From CAWIDU01 sp963835055 (GTDB lineage Bacteria > Patescibacteriota > Saccharimonadia > Saccharimonadales > UBA4665): a stretch of 64,000 nucleotides of DNA. Positions 7,865-15,420 of this stretch are shown in pieces (the first letter of the stretch is position 1; each line of letters begins with the position of its first letter). The notes under the pieces are model-generated. The model had not been told where the DNA came from. It did not search any database and saw only the letters and a list, made by a program, of their open reading frames with translations. The position numbers and the translations under genes were made by a program. Location: contig CAWIDU010000001.1 of assembly GCA_963835055.1 (NCBI GenBank), positions 124,001-188,000 of the forward strand, read 5' to 3'.

Positions 7865-8331
7865 GCGGCTTCCGTCTTGACACGCACGATGGCGTGGCGC
7901 AGAACTTCGTCGCCGAGTTTGTAGCCGGCTTGCAGTTCTTCGCTGACGATTTCGTGCTGGCCGGCGCCTTCTTCTATGCTGACGGCCTCGTGCAGGTGCG
8001 GGTCGAAGTGCTGGCCGACGGTTTCGATACGCTCGACGCCCATTTGTTGGATAGTCGCCTCGAATTGCTTGACGACGGCTTGGACGCCTCGGATATAATC
8101 ATTGTTTTCCAGATCTTTCGGCGCGTGCTTGAGGGCCCGCTCGAAGTTGTCGATGACCGGTAGCAGCTCACGCACAACATCGGCTTTCAACCGAGTTCGC
8201 AAACCAGTGATTTCTTCCTCGTGCCGACGGCGCAAATTGACGGCATCGGCTCGCTCGTGCTGGAGGGCTTGGGTGAGCTCAGCAAGCCGTAAACTATCGG
8301 CTTTGGGTTTCTTGGGCTTATTAGGTTTCAT
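7861..8331 (-). CDS. grpE: Nucleotide exchange factor GrpE
   Basis: GrpE releases ADP from DnaK and works as a dimer. The 156-aa protein starts at MKPNKPKKPKADS (8331); the longer upstream frame is rejected because it lies inside the preceding gene and reads as unlikely hydrophobic sequence. It has a long N-terminal coiled coil (about 12-60), LLPVIDNFERALKHAP, and the beta-wing with HFDPHLHEAVS and LQAGYKLGDEVLRHAIV, all typical of the family. The gene overlaps its neighbours on both sides by 4-11 bp. Confidence 0.95.
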   Translation of the reverse strand: MKPNKPKKPKADSLRLAELTQALQHERADAVNLRRRHEEEITGLRTRLKADVVRELLPVIDNFERALKHAPKDLENNDYIRGVQAVVKQFEATIQQMGVERIETVGQHFDPHLHEAVSIEEGAGQHEIVSEELQAGYKLGDEVLRHAIVRVKTEAA

Positions 8332-8563
8332 AGCGCTCCAAAAAATTTGCCCGTAAATGCTCAACCAGGGCCCCGGCCAGGACGGCGGTTGATATAAGTA
8401 ATAATCCACCGACGCCGCTAGCAATGTCTTGGCGCATCAATCCTTCCACCGATTCGGTGGGCGAAGGTGTTTGCTCGAGATGCCAAGCTCCGCCTTCGTC
8501 CTTGTAGAAAAATCCGCCTCGACAATCGATAATTTCTCGCTTAGATTGAGAAGATTTTCTCAT
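8321..8563 (-). CDS. Hypothetical 80-aa single-span membrane protein
   Basis: An 80-aa protein with a basic start (MRKSSQSKREII), a short polar region and one hydrophobic segment at about residues 50-67 (GVGGLLLISTAVLAGALV), then a basic tail. It overlaps grpE by 11 bp and the upstream gene by 4 bp, so it belongs to the hrcA-grpE operon. No family was recognised; it may be a small heat-induced membrane protein. Confidence 0.6.
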   Translation of the reverse strand: MRKSSQSKREIIDCRGGFFYKDEGGAWHLEQTPSPTESVEGLMRQDIASGVGGLLLISTAVLAGALVEHLRANFLERYET

Positions 8564-8874
8564 AGGAAAAGTTCTCCGCGTATGGCTTCAGATCTTTCAT
8601 GATCTATCATAAATTCAACGGTAGCCACTCCTACCTTGTGAGAAGCCTCAATTTCAGCATCTGAAAATTCTAGACTTAGCAGAGTTCGATATGCTCTTTG
8701 ATAGCCTTCTATATATCCTGGCACGTCAAAGATCACGCCGGGCTCGCTGGCTTTGCGAGCACTTGGCACCAGGTGGACAAACATAACATCTGAGCCGTGA
8801 TCAACTCTTTCATCACTGTCGGCATCGACAAAGTCTGCGGCTGTAAGTTCTGGTTCTTCCTCGAAACTAGGCAT
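8560..8874 (-). CDS. Hypothetical 104-aa acidic protein after hrcA
   Basis: A 104-aa soluble protein starting MPSFEEEPELTAADF at 8874; an earlier in-frame ATG lies deeper inside hrcA and is less likely. The start overlaps the hrcA stop by 8 bp and the end overlaps the next gene by 4 bp, indicating coupled translation. No domain, span or metal motif was recognised. The C-terminal half (DAEIEASHKVGVATVEFMID) appears helical. Confidence 0.65.
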   Translation of the reverse strand: MPSFEEEPELTAADFVDADSDERVDHGSDVMFVHLVPSARKASEPGVIFDVPGYIEGYQRAYRTLLSLEFSDAEIEASHKVGVATVEFMIDHERSEAIRGELFL

Positions 8875-9571
8875 ACAAGCCCTCCTCCAATTCTTGGCCG
8901 GCGCGGGAGACAAGGGTCATGACGTCGCGGTAACTCTGACGGGTTGGGCCGAGAGTGCCGATGTAGCTGCGGTCGCTGAATGGGCTACGGAAACGGCAAA
9001 TGATTAGGCTGACGCCAGCACTGCGACCGATTGGGTTTTCGCTGCCGATGTAGACGCTGAGTGGTTCGTTGGGCGCTGCCTCGCGCAGCCACGGCTCGAG
9101 ATTGTCCAGTAGATTGGCAACTTGTTGGACTTGGGCGCCGCCGATGAATTCCGGCTGACCGAAGAGGTTGCCTAGGCCACTGATGTAGAGCTGGTTGCCG
9201 ATGGTCGCCAGGCCGAGGTTGTGGGTCAGCTCGACCAGGGTGTCGACAGCATTGCGGATCATGCGCTCCGGCGCGCCGGCTTGCTGGACACGAGCCGACA
9301 GAGCTTTCTCAGCTCGGCCGGGCAGTAGTTGCTCAGTGTCGTCATGCAGGCTGTTGACGTAGAAGCGGTAACCGCGGTCGGTCGGAATGCGGCCGGCGCT
9401 GGTGTGCGGCTGCATGATGAAACCCAGACGCTCCAACTCGGCCATTTCGGCGCGGATGGTCGCCGAGCTGACATTGAAAAGTTTGGCCAGCAAGGTGCTG
9501 CCGACCGGGCTGGCGACTTCGGCGTACTGCTCGATAACGGCGCTCAGAATTTTCTGCTGGCGTTCAGTCAT
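8867..9571 (-). CDS. hrcA: Heat-inducible transcription repressor HrcA (short form)
   Basis: HrcA binds CIRCE operators and represses chaperone genes. The 234-aa protein has the N-terminal winged-helix domain (residues 1-75, including VSSATIRAEMAELERLG and PHTSAGRIPTDRGYRFYV) and a C-terminal GAF-like part ending in the conserved IGTLGPTRQSY. It is about 100 aa shorter than usual HrcA; the missing material is in the middle, where the dimerisation insert normally sits. It is the first gene of its unit and is preceded by its own CIRCE copy, implying autoregulation. Confidence 0.93.
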   Translation of the reverse strand: MTERQQKILSAVIEQYAEVASPVGSTLLAKLFNVSSATIRAEMAELERLGFIMQPHTSAGRIPTDRGYRFYVNSLHDDTEQLLPGRAEKALSARVQQAGAPERMIRNAVDTLVELTHNLGLATIGNQLYISGLGNLFGQPEFIGGAQVQQVANLLDNLEPWLREAAPNEPLSVYIGSENPIGRSAGVSLIICRFRSPFSDRSYIGTLGPTRQSYRDVMTLVSRAGQELEEGLYA

Positions 9572-9594
9572 AAGGCTCTCGTTTATGTCTGTAT

Positions 9595-9622
9595 CTTATA
9601 ATTTTTAGCACTCGGGTGTCAA
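9595..9622 (-). promoter_or_regulatory. hrcA promoter
   Basis: The minus strand carries -35 TTGACA (9617-9622) inside the CIRCE spacer, a 16-bp spacer, and -10 TATAAG (9595-9600). The start point would fall near 9588, leaving a leader of about 17 bases before the hrcA ATG at 9571. Confidence 0.7.
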
Positions 9623-9631
9623 GAGTGCCAG
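9605..9631. promoter_or_regulatory. CIRCE operator upstream of hrcA
   Basis: TTAGCACTC-N9-GAGTGCCAG, with spacer GGGTGTCAA, the same spacer as the dnaK copy. The right arm has one extra mismatch compared with the dnaK element, which could give weaker HrcA binding at its own gene. Confidence 0.93.
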
Positions 9632-9645
9632 CAGGCAATTATAGC

Positions 9646-9674
9646 TTGACAGTTCCTCTTCTGTGCTGAATAAT
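9646..9674 (+). promoter_or_regulatory. Promoter for the exported lyase-like gene
   Basis: A perfect -35 TTGACA (9646-9651), 17-bp spacer and -10 AATAAT (9669-9674) point toward the gene at 9735, with a leader of about 50 bases. It is divergent from the hrcA promoter 15 bp away. Confidence 0.6.
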
Positions 9675-9734
9675 CCATAAGCAGTAAGCGTAGCTAGTAA
9701 CTACAAAACCTAAAAACTAGAAAATAACACAAAT

Positions 9735-11348
9735 ATGACATTCAAAAAACTCAATGCTCGGGGTTTCTCCCACGACATAGTGATGGTACTCTTCGTAATG
9801 ATCTTCGCTATCGTTGGTGTTGGATACCTGGTAGCCTCCCATGCCGCTACCTCCACCACGCCTTATACCTCCACCAATCAATTTAGTAGCTTTGTCTATG
9901 TGCCGCCGGCTAAAATTACCTGTCGGCGGGTATCGACGGTGCCTAACCTGACGCACTCCAACACCCAAAACCTGACCTTACAGTTCAACACTAATAACTC
10001 TTGTTACCAATCTAGTACTACTGCTATGTACGAATTAACTCTGCCAGCTAACACCGTCGCTAATTCCCTCACCATGAATGTCTCCTATATAAACAATGGC
10101 TATAACACGGACTTTGTAGCGGCTGGTACTCCCTCCAACATGGTCTGGAAGGTTAATACCCATAGTACCCAAACTAACCAATCAGTCACTATTACCCTAT
10201 CCAACAGCCCCACCGTTATCTACTTTGGCCTAAGCGGTAGTGGGGCTAGCGGCGGCTTCAAAGGCAGCTACCCAGCGATACGTAACTTCATAGTTAACTC
10301 CTACACCTTGAACGGCACGACGACTGTTACGACAGCTAACCCTACTCCGCCACCTTCATCACCACCAGTGTCGACAGGTGGTTCATGCTCAACCACCACT
10401 CCAGCTACCCCCAGCACAGACTCCGGACTACTGTTCAATGGAACGCAGATAAGCGAATACAACCTCGACCAATCAGTTCATCTCGTACTAGCACCGGATC
10501 CTGTTAGCGGGACCTGCGATTCAGTCTTCGAAATGGCGGTCAATAACGGTGATACAAATGCCAACTATGGGTCAGTCGAACCGACCGATAACCCACGGTC
10601 TCAACTGCTGGGGCCAGCAACTCTGACTGCCGGCGAGAATTACTGGTGGTCCACCAAGTTCTTGTTGCCATCAAGTGCCATACTGCCAAGTGATCCCTTC
10701 CCGACATCTTTCCCAGCCAGCGGCTGGATGAGCCTCATGGAGGGCGCTTACGGGCCGCCTTTCAACGGCTCCCCACCCGTTTCGTTTGGGGTTGGCGAAG
10801 TGAATGGCGTCGAACAGATCGGCTGGCAACGTAACGGTAATGTCAGTGCTAATGGTGCTAACAATAAGTATGACGAGCCCTATACCACGCCAGCGGCTCC
10901 ATATATTGGCCAGTGGACATACGTCCTATTCAACGAGCAACTCGGTACCTGCCCTCAAACTCAGGCCGAACTGTCGGCCAACACCTGTCCCAGCGACCCT
11001 GGGTATATAAAAATGTGGCTCAGTACTGATCCGACTACCTTAGGTACCTCGGCTACTCAACTCACATTCTTCAATAGTGGCATATACAACTTCAACAGTA
11101 TTGCCCCGACACAACAGGTAAACATGTCAACCTTGGATAATAGCAATGACTGTGCTCTCAGTTACAATGCAACATTTTGTACCACTGGTACCGGCTATAA
11201 CAATAACTTTGACGTTATCCAGCAGTATCGGGAGTCTAATATGGGTGGTGAGTTCAACGATACTGTCACAACTTACGAGGGACCGCTGATTATGGGACAG
11301 ACCGAGGCCTCAGTGCTGAACGCTATTACCTCCGACGCCGGCGACTAG
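9735..11348 (+). CDS. Exported ConA-like / polysaccharide-lyase-like protein
   Basis: A 537-aa exported protein. The N-terminus (MTFKKLNARGFSHD, then a roughly 20-residue span ending VASHA) is an anchor or signal also seen at 12933. Residues about 40-200 form a beta-rich Thr/Ser/Asn region, followed by a proline-rich linker, and residues about 230-525 look like a concanavalin-A-type jelly roll of the heparin-lyase-like family (PRSQLLGPATLTAGENYWWS, IGWQRNGN, GQWTYVLFNEQLG). Carbohydrate binding or cleavage is inferred; catalytic residues were not identified with confidence. The final stop lies 15 bp from the convergent gmk. Confidence 0.75.
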   Translation: MTFKKLNARGFSHDIVMVLFVMIFAIVGVGYLVASHAATSTTPYTSTNQFSSFVYVPPAKITCRRVSTVPNLTHSNTQNLTLQFNTNNSCYQSSTTAMYELTLPANTVANSLTMNVSYINNGYNTDFVAAGTPSNMVWKVNTHSTQTNQSVTITLSNSPTVIYFGLSGSGASGGFKGSYPAIRNFIVNSYTLNGTTTVTTANPTPPPSSPPVSTGGSCSTTTPATPSTDSGLLFNGTQISEYNLDQSVHLVLAPDPVSGTCDSVFEMAVNNGDTNANYGSVEPTDNPRSQLLGPATLTAGENYWWSTKFLLPSSAILPSDPFPTSFPASGWMSLMEGAYGPPFNGSPPVSFGVGEVNGVEQIGWQRNGNVSANGANNKYDEPYTTPAAPYIGQWTYVLFNEQLGTCPQTQAELSANTCPSDPGYIKMWLSTDPTTLGTSATQLTFFNSGIYNFNSIAPTQQVNMSTLDNSNDCALSYNATFCTTGTGYNNNFDVIQQYRESNMGGEFNDTVTTYEGPLIMGQTEASVLNAITSDAGD

Positions 11349-11363
11349 GCTGTTCTAGCTCTA

Positions 11364-12086
11364 CTAAACATTCGTTGCTAGATAGTCGCGGATGGCTTTG
11401 GTCAGTTGTTGAGCCACCATTCGAGCTTTACTTTCGGTAGCAGTTCCACGCGATTTGTCCTGGACGATCGCCTGAACTTCCTCAAAAGTACCGTCTAAGT
11501 CAGCATTAACGACCGCTATATAATAATCAGTGGATAGTAGTTCTTTGATTTCCGCCAAAGCGGTTTCTAGCCGGCGTCGCATATCCTTTTCATCAACTAC
11601 GTTGTTGCGCTGACGCAGGCGATTTCGCCAGGTTTCAAAATCAGGTGGCAATAAAAAAATTGCCATGATGTTCGGATCAATAGCCTTGTACTCGGCGACG
11701 CCTTGGACTTCAATGTCAGCTAGCGCGATCTGGTGGGCGTCATGGGCTGCTTGGATCTCAGCTACACTGGTGCCATAAAGGTTGTCACTGAAAATTTTGG
11801 CTTCCACAAAAGCCTGCTCATTAAGCAACTGAGCTGCTTGAGTCTCGTCGATGAAATGGTATTCCCGGCCATCTCGTTCTTGAACGCCGTGGTTGACGCG
11901 CGGCGACCGGGTAGTATGCGACACAATGTGATGATAGCCGCCGGCAGCTAGCAATCCATCTTTTAGAGCACTTTTACCGGAGCCGCTAGGACCGACCAAT
12001 AGCAGGATAGGCGTGCTCTTGATTAACTCGATGGTCGACGGGCTCGGTTGATACGTATCTAACTTTTGAAGGAGAGTCGATTCCAT
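11364..12086 (-). CDS. gmk: Guanylate kinase
   Basis: Guanylate kinase converts GMP to GDP with ATP. The 240-aa protein has a P-loop (LVGPSGSGKSALKD, about residue 31), the GMP-binding SHTTRSPR and DGREYHFID, and the DIEVQGVAEYK strand. It is longer than typical enzymes (about 205 aa) because of about 25 extra residues before the P-loop and a short C-terminal tail. It ends near the convergent exported protein, and no operon partner is evident. Confidence 0.9.
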   Translation of the reverse strand: MESTLLQKLDTYQPSPSTIELIKSTPILLLVGPSGSGKSALKDGLLAAGGYHHIVSHTTRSPRVNHGVQERDGREYHFIDETQAAQLLNEQAFVEAKIFSDNLYGTSVAEIQAAHDAHQIALADIEVQGVAEYKAIDPNIMAIFLLPPDFETWRNRLRQRNNVVDEKDMRRRLETALAEIKELLSTDYYIAVVNADLDGTFEEVQAIVQDKSRGTATESKARMVAQQLTKAIRDYLATNV

Positions 12087-12137
12087 CGCTCATTTGTAAC
12101 AGATTTACCGCGGAATGGAAAGCCCTTACGCTTCGTT

Positions 12138-12803
12138 TTAAATATACTTGTCTTGGCCGAACAGCCGTGGGCGCATGAATAGGGCCCGCAACAGTATGAT
12201 ATTTAGGTGCAAAGCAGCGATCAATATGCCACCCGCCAGGACTGGGTAGCCAATCGAGACGGCCAGACCGTGGTGGTTGGCAGCCACGCGGGTTAGGCTG
12301 AAAGCCAAAGGCAGGACGCCGTGGATGGTAAAGCTCAGGAAAGCAAACAAGATCAGTAGGGCGACTGCCCGTAGGACGAAACCCTGGGCCGCCGATTTCA
12401 ATAGGGTGCGACGATTAACATTGACGTACGTCATTTCGGCTTCCAGATCGGCGACGTTGCGCAGGGCGCTGAAAAGTCTGATAGCCAACGGATAAACAAT
12501 GACGCCGACGCCGGCCCAAAAGATAAACAGCGGGATATCACTGACCAATGTATTGGACGAGAAGTTGTTATTGAGAGCTTGCGAGGTGGTGCTGACCGAA
12601 CTACCGCTACTAAGGCTATGCAAGTTAAATAATTTCTGGACGCCCTGGTTGCTGTAGAAATTGGCACCGGCCACGCCAATCACGGCGGCCACACTGGCAC
12701 CTACCACTGCTAGACCGCTAGCCCACGATGGTTTCAGCAAGGTAATAAATTGCTGGCGATTGCCGCCTCTGGCGCCGGGCGATTGTTTGACGTTGTTAGC
12801 CAT
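12138..12803 (-). CDS. Hypothetical four-span membrane protein
   Basis: A 221-aa integral membrane protein with predicted spans at about 28-50, 90-110, 140-163 and 180-205. Between spans 1 and 2 is a Ser/Asn-rich, probably external loop (LSSGSSVSTTSQALNNNF). Span 3 is preceded by a basic segment (NVNRRTLLKSAAQGF). It does not match a family I recognise. It lies 51 bp downstream of gmk's start on the same strand (the start of gmk is at 12086) and is divergent from the neprosin-like gene. Confidence 0.7.
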   Translation of the reverse strand: MANNVKQSPGARGGNRQQFITLLKPSWASGLAVVGASVAAVIGVAGANFYSNQGVQKLFNLHSLSSGSSVSTTSQALNNNFSSNTLVSDIPLFIFWAGVGVIVYPLAIRLFSALRNVADLEAEMTYVNVNRRTLLKSAAQGFVLRAVALLILFAFLSFTIHGVLPLAFSLTRVAANHHGLAVSIGYPVLAGGILIAALHLNIILLRALFMRPRLFGQDKYI

Positions 12804-12932
12804 AACTAGTTTTATTGTATGCCAGCCAGTTTTGAAAAGGAAATCAGCGGCCGGTGCATAACTTCTTGACAGCCAGAGTAAGATTGTTATGCTTAGACTA
12901 GTTCTTCAAAATTAAAATTGCAGAAAGCAAAC

Positions 12933-15011
12933 GTGAAATTACTGAAGCTCAACCGACAGGGCTTTTCGCACGATATTATGTTGGTTGTTTTCGTAGTCAT
13001 CTTTGCCGTTGTCGGCGTCGGTTATATAGTGGCCGGCCATGCCGCCGAAGTCGCCCCGGATCTCGGCGTCAACACCGCCAACGGCGCTAGTTGCGCTGGT
13101 GGCTTGAGTGGCTGGGCATCTGAAGGTCTATCTAGCAGCTCAGAAGTTATCAATATTTATGTTTATGCCAATGGGGCGCCCGGCAATCCGGCCAATACTG
13201 GTAGTGGTACTTTTGTCGGTGAAACTAACAATGGTGGGCATGGTTATCCGGCCACTAACCCGAGCTGGTCAATGGCTATACCGGCCCAGTTTCAATATCA
13301 AACAACTACCTATTATATTTACGCCATTAATCAAGGTGGCACAGAGACCGGCTCTGGCGTTGGTGGGTCAATTTACGGCGCTGACCCGATTACTTTGTCG
13401 GCCTGTGCTACCCCTCCACCCAGTCCGTCGGCGCCGCCGGTGCTTGGCATAAATTCGGCTTCTTGCAGTGGCGGCCTGAGTGGCTGGGCCTCGGCCGACC
13501 TATCTAGCAGCACGGAAGTTGTTAAGATTGATGTCTATGCCAATGGGGCGCCGGGCAATCCGGCCAACACCGGCAGCGGTACTTTTGTCGGCGAGACAAC
13601 GAATGGCGGGCACGGTTATCCAGCTTATAACCCAAGTTGGTCAATGGCTATACCGGCCCAGTTCCAAACCTCCAATAACACTTTTTATATCTATGCCGTA
13701 AACCAAGCCGGGGTAGCCACCGGACCAGCTGGTGGTGGTGTCAGTGGCAGCGGCAATGTTTACGGCCCCGACCCAGTAACTACGACTGCTTGCGTCACGG
13801 CGAGTACTGGTGGCGGCAGCAGTGGCAGCACAACTAGCAACACTGGATCGGGCAGTGGTTCCAGCTCCACCAAAAGCGGATCCGGCAGCAGTGGTAGTGG
13901 AGGCAGTTTGGACGGCACGACTGGCGGCACGAAAGCCGGCAGTAGCGACAGCGGTTTGGACAGCACTACTGGCGGCACAACGGCAACAGGTGCTAGTAGC
14001 AACACTGGCGGTAAGACTGCCAGTGGTTCCAGCGGCGGCCAAGCCACCGTTAAATCCAAGAGTCTGAGTACTACTATCGCCCAGGATACCATTTGCCACA
14101 TCCCGGGTTTAAGCTCTGTTCTCAAGAGCCTTTGTACCCGGACCCAAGTCGTCCAGGAAACCACCAACTTCGTTGGCAAAGCCGTAATTGACGGCTACTA
14201 TGGCCTTAAATCACGCCCCGTAAAGACTACTGGCCTCGGCGGAGGCGGTCAATCGACGGGTATCCCAACTGGCCAGCAATGGATAGCTTCCGGCTATAAA
14301 GCGCTGCCTAATTACTACTATGTTCAAGGCTGGCAGAACGCTTTGGCAACCGGAGTATCGGCCGAATTAACGCAAAACGATCCGAAACTGGCGGCTTTTA
14401 ACACCACTTCCGGCGACCATTCATTGATGCAGATAGCTATCCTCGCGCCAAGCGGTCAGGATGACGTGGAATTTGGCTGGATAGTTGACGACTATTCGGC
14501 TGGTATGAGCGACAAAAAGCCGCATCTTTTCGTCTACGCCGAGCAAAACGGCTACAACAGCGGCAACGACTGTTACAACAGCTGTGGTTACGTACCGATC
14601 CCCAACAGTTTGAACTTGCAGCCTGGCGATAACGTTAACATTGATTCGTCAGCTCAGTATGCCATTCAGTACGTCGCCGGTGTTTGGCAGATTGTTTATA
14701 ACGGTGTTGAGCTTGGCTACATTCCTGGATCGTACTGGTCACAAGCTAGTAATAATCCTGTTAACTTCACCTTTGGCGCAGATGAAGGCGCCTGGGGTGA
14801 AGTTTACACTCAGACACCGAAATTTTGCAGCCAGATGGGCACCGGTATTATGGGACTAGACAAAGGGTCTGCTATGATTAGCAACTTTAACCTCGTAGGA
14901 GCGGGGGTGGCGCCAAACTTCAGTCCGGTATTGGCCAGTAATCCAACGGCCTGGAACCTTGGCTTGCCCACCAATACTTCATTCACCCTTGGTGGTCCGG
15001 GGCAGTGTTAA
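12933..15011 (+). CDS. Exported neprosin-like peptidase with two N-terminal repeats
   Basis: The 692-aa protein is translated from GTG at 12933, chosen because MKLLKLNRQGFSHD then aligns residue for residue with the N-terminus of the protein at 9735 and an AGAAAG site lies 5 bases upstream; a TTG at 12918 is the alternative. After the span come two near-identical repeats of about 115 residues (about 38-155 and 162-280), a Ser/Gly/Thr-rich linker to about 365, and a neprosin domain (about 450-690). Neprosins are glutamic prolyl endopeptidases; glutamates matching the catalytic pair occur in DDVEFGWIVDDY and GAWGEVYTQ, with the CYNSCGY disulfide region between. Activity is inferred. Confidence 0.8.
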   Translation: MKLLKLNRQGFSHDIMLVVFVVIFAVVGVGYIVAGHAAEVAPDLGVNTANGASCAGGLSGWASEGLSSSSEVINIYVYANGAPGNPANTGSGTFVGETNNGGHGYPATNPSWSMAIPAQFQYQTTTYYIYAINQGGTETGSGVGGSIYGADPITLSACATPPPSPSAPPVLGINSASCSGGLSGWASADLSSSTEVVKIDVYANGAPGNPANTGSGTFVGETTNGGHGYPAYNPSWSMAIPAQFQTSNNTFYIYAVNQAGVATGPAGGGVSGSGNVYGPDPVTTTACVTASTGGGSSGSTTSNTGSGSGSSSTKSGSGSSGSGGSLDGTTGGTKAGSSDSGLDSTTGGTTATGASSNTGGKTASGSSGGQATVKSKSLSTTIAQDTICHIPGLSSVLKSLCTRTQVVQETTNFVGKAVIDGYYGLKSRPVKTTGLGGGGQSTGIPTGQQWIASGYKALPNYYYVQGWQNALATGVSAELTQNDPKLAAFNTTSGDHSLMQIAILAPSGQDDVEFGWIVDDYSAGMSDKKPHLFVYAEQNGYNSGNDCYNSCGYVPIPNSLNLQPGDNVNIDSSAQYAIQYVAGVWQIVYNGVELGYIPGSYWSQASNNPVNFTFGADEGAWGEVYTQTPKFCSQMGTGIMGLDKGSAMISNFNLVGAGVAPNFSPVLASNPTAWNLGLPTNTSFTLGGPGQC
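13805..14070 (+). other. Ser/Gly/Thr-rich linker-coding stretch
   Basis: This part of the neprosin-like gene encodes a low-complexity linker made of GSSG, STTG and GGT units. The nucleotide sequence is not a clean tandem repeat; it is an imperfect run of small-residue codons, as expected for a flexible spacer between the repeats and the peptidase domain. Confidence 0.8.
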
Positions 15012-15012
15012 T

Positions 15013-15420
15013 ATGAAACTACTTATGCCACGGCGCAAATTATCAGAGCAAGGTTTCGAACATCTTAGTATGCTGCTGTTAACGATGGTGATCGTCGTCA
15101 TTGTCGGCGTTTTCCTGGCTGTCAGCCATCGGTCAAATAATAGTTGTACCGGTCAAACTTGGGCACTCAATTCTAACGGACAATGTGTAATGTATGCCCA
15201 GCAGCTGGCTAATGCTTATTTCTCGAAAGCCGCACCGCTACCGATGGACGGCAATTACAGCGCCCAGACCGTTGGTCTGGTCAAGAACTTCCAGTCAGCC
15301 ATGAACCTTACGGCTAGCGGTACTGTTGACGCCAAGACCTGGGGCAAATTATGTTCCACCACCAAAACCAGCCCCAACCTCTATGGTTCTTGGGCGGCGG
15401 CTAAAGCTGCCGGCTGTTAA
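15013..15420 (+). CDS. Membrane-anchored peptidoglycan-binding protein
   Basis: A 135-aa protein starting MKLLMPRRKLSEQGFEH at 15013, one base after the neprosin-like gene stop, hence the same operon. After a basic head and one membrane span (about 20-42), residues about 60-118 form a peptidoglycan-binding type 1 domain (MYAQQLANAYFSKAA, GNYSAQTVGLVKNFQSAMNL, SGTVDAKTWGKLC). It would hold itself, or partners, at the cell wall. The basic-GF-span layout resembles the leaders at 9735 and 12933. It overlaps the convergent lepA stop by 4 bp. Confidence 0.8.
   Translation: MKLLMPRRKLSEQGFEHLSMLLLTMVIVVIVGVFLAVSHRSNNSCTGQTWALNSNGQCVMYAQQLANAYFSKAAPLPMDGNYSAQTVGLVKNFQSAMNLTASGTVDAKTWGKLCSTTKTSPNLYGSWAAAKAAGC

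Noticed and set aside
13805..14070. Possible tandem repeat or recombination hotspot
   Set aside because: It codes for a Ser/Gly linker; unit length and sequence vary too much for a tandem repeat array.
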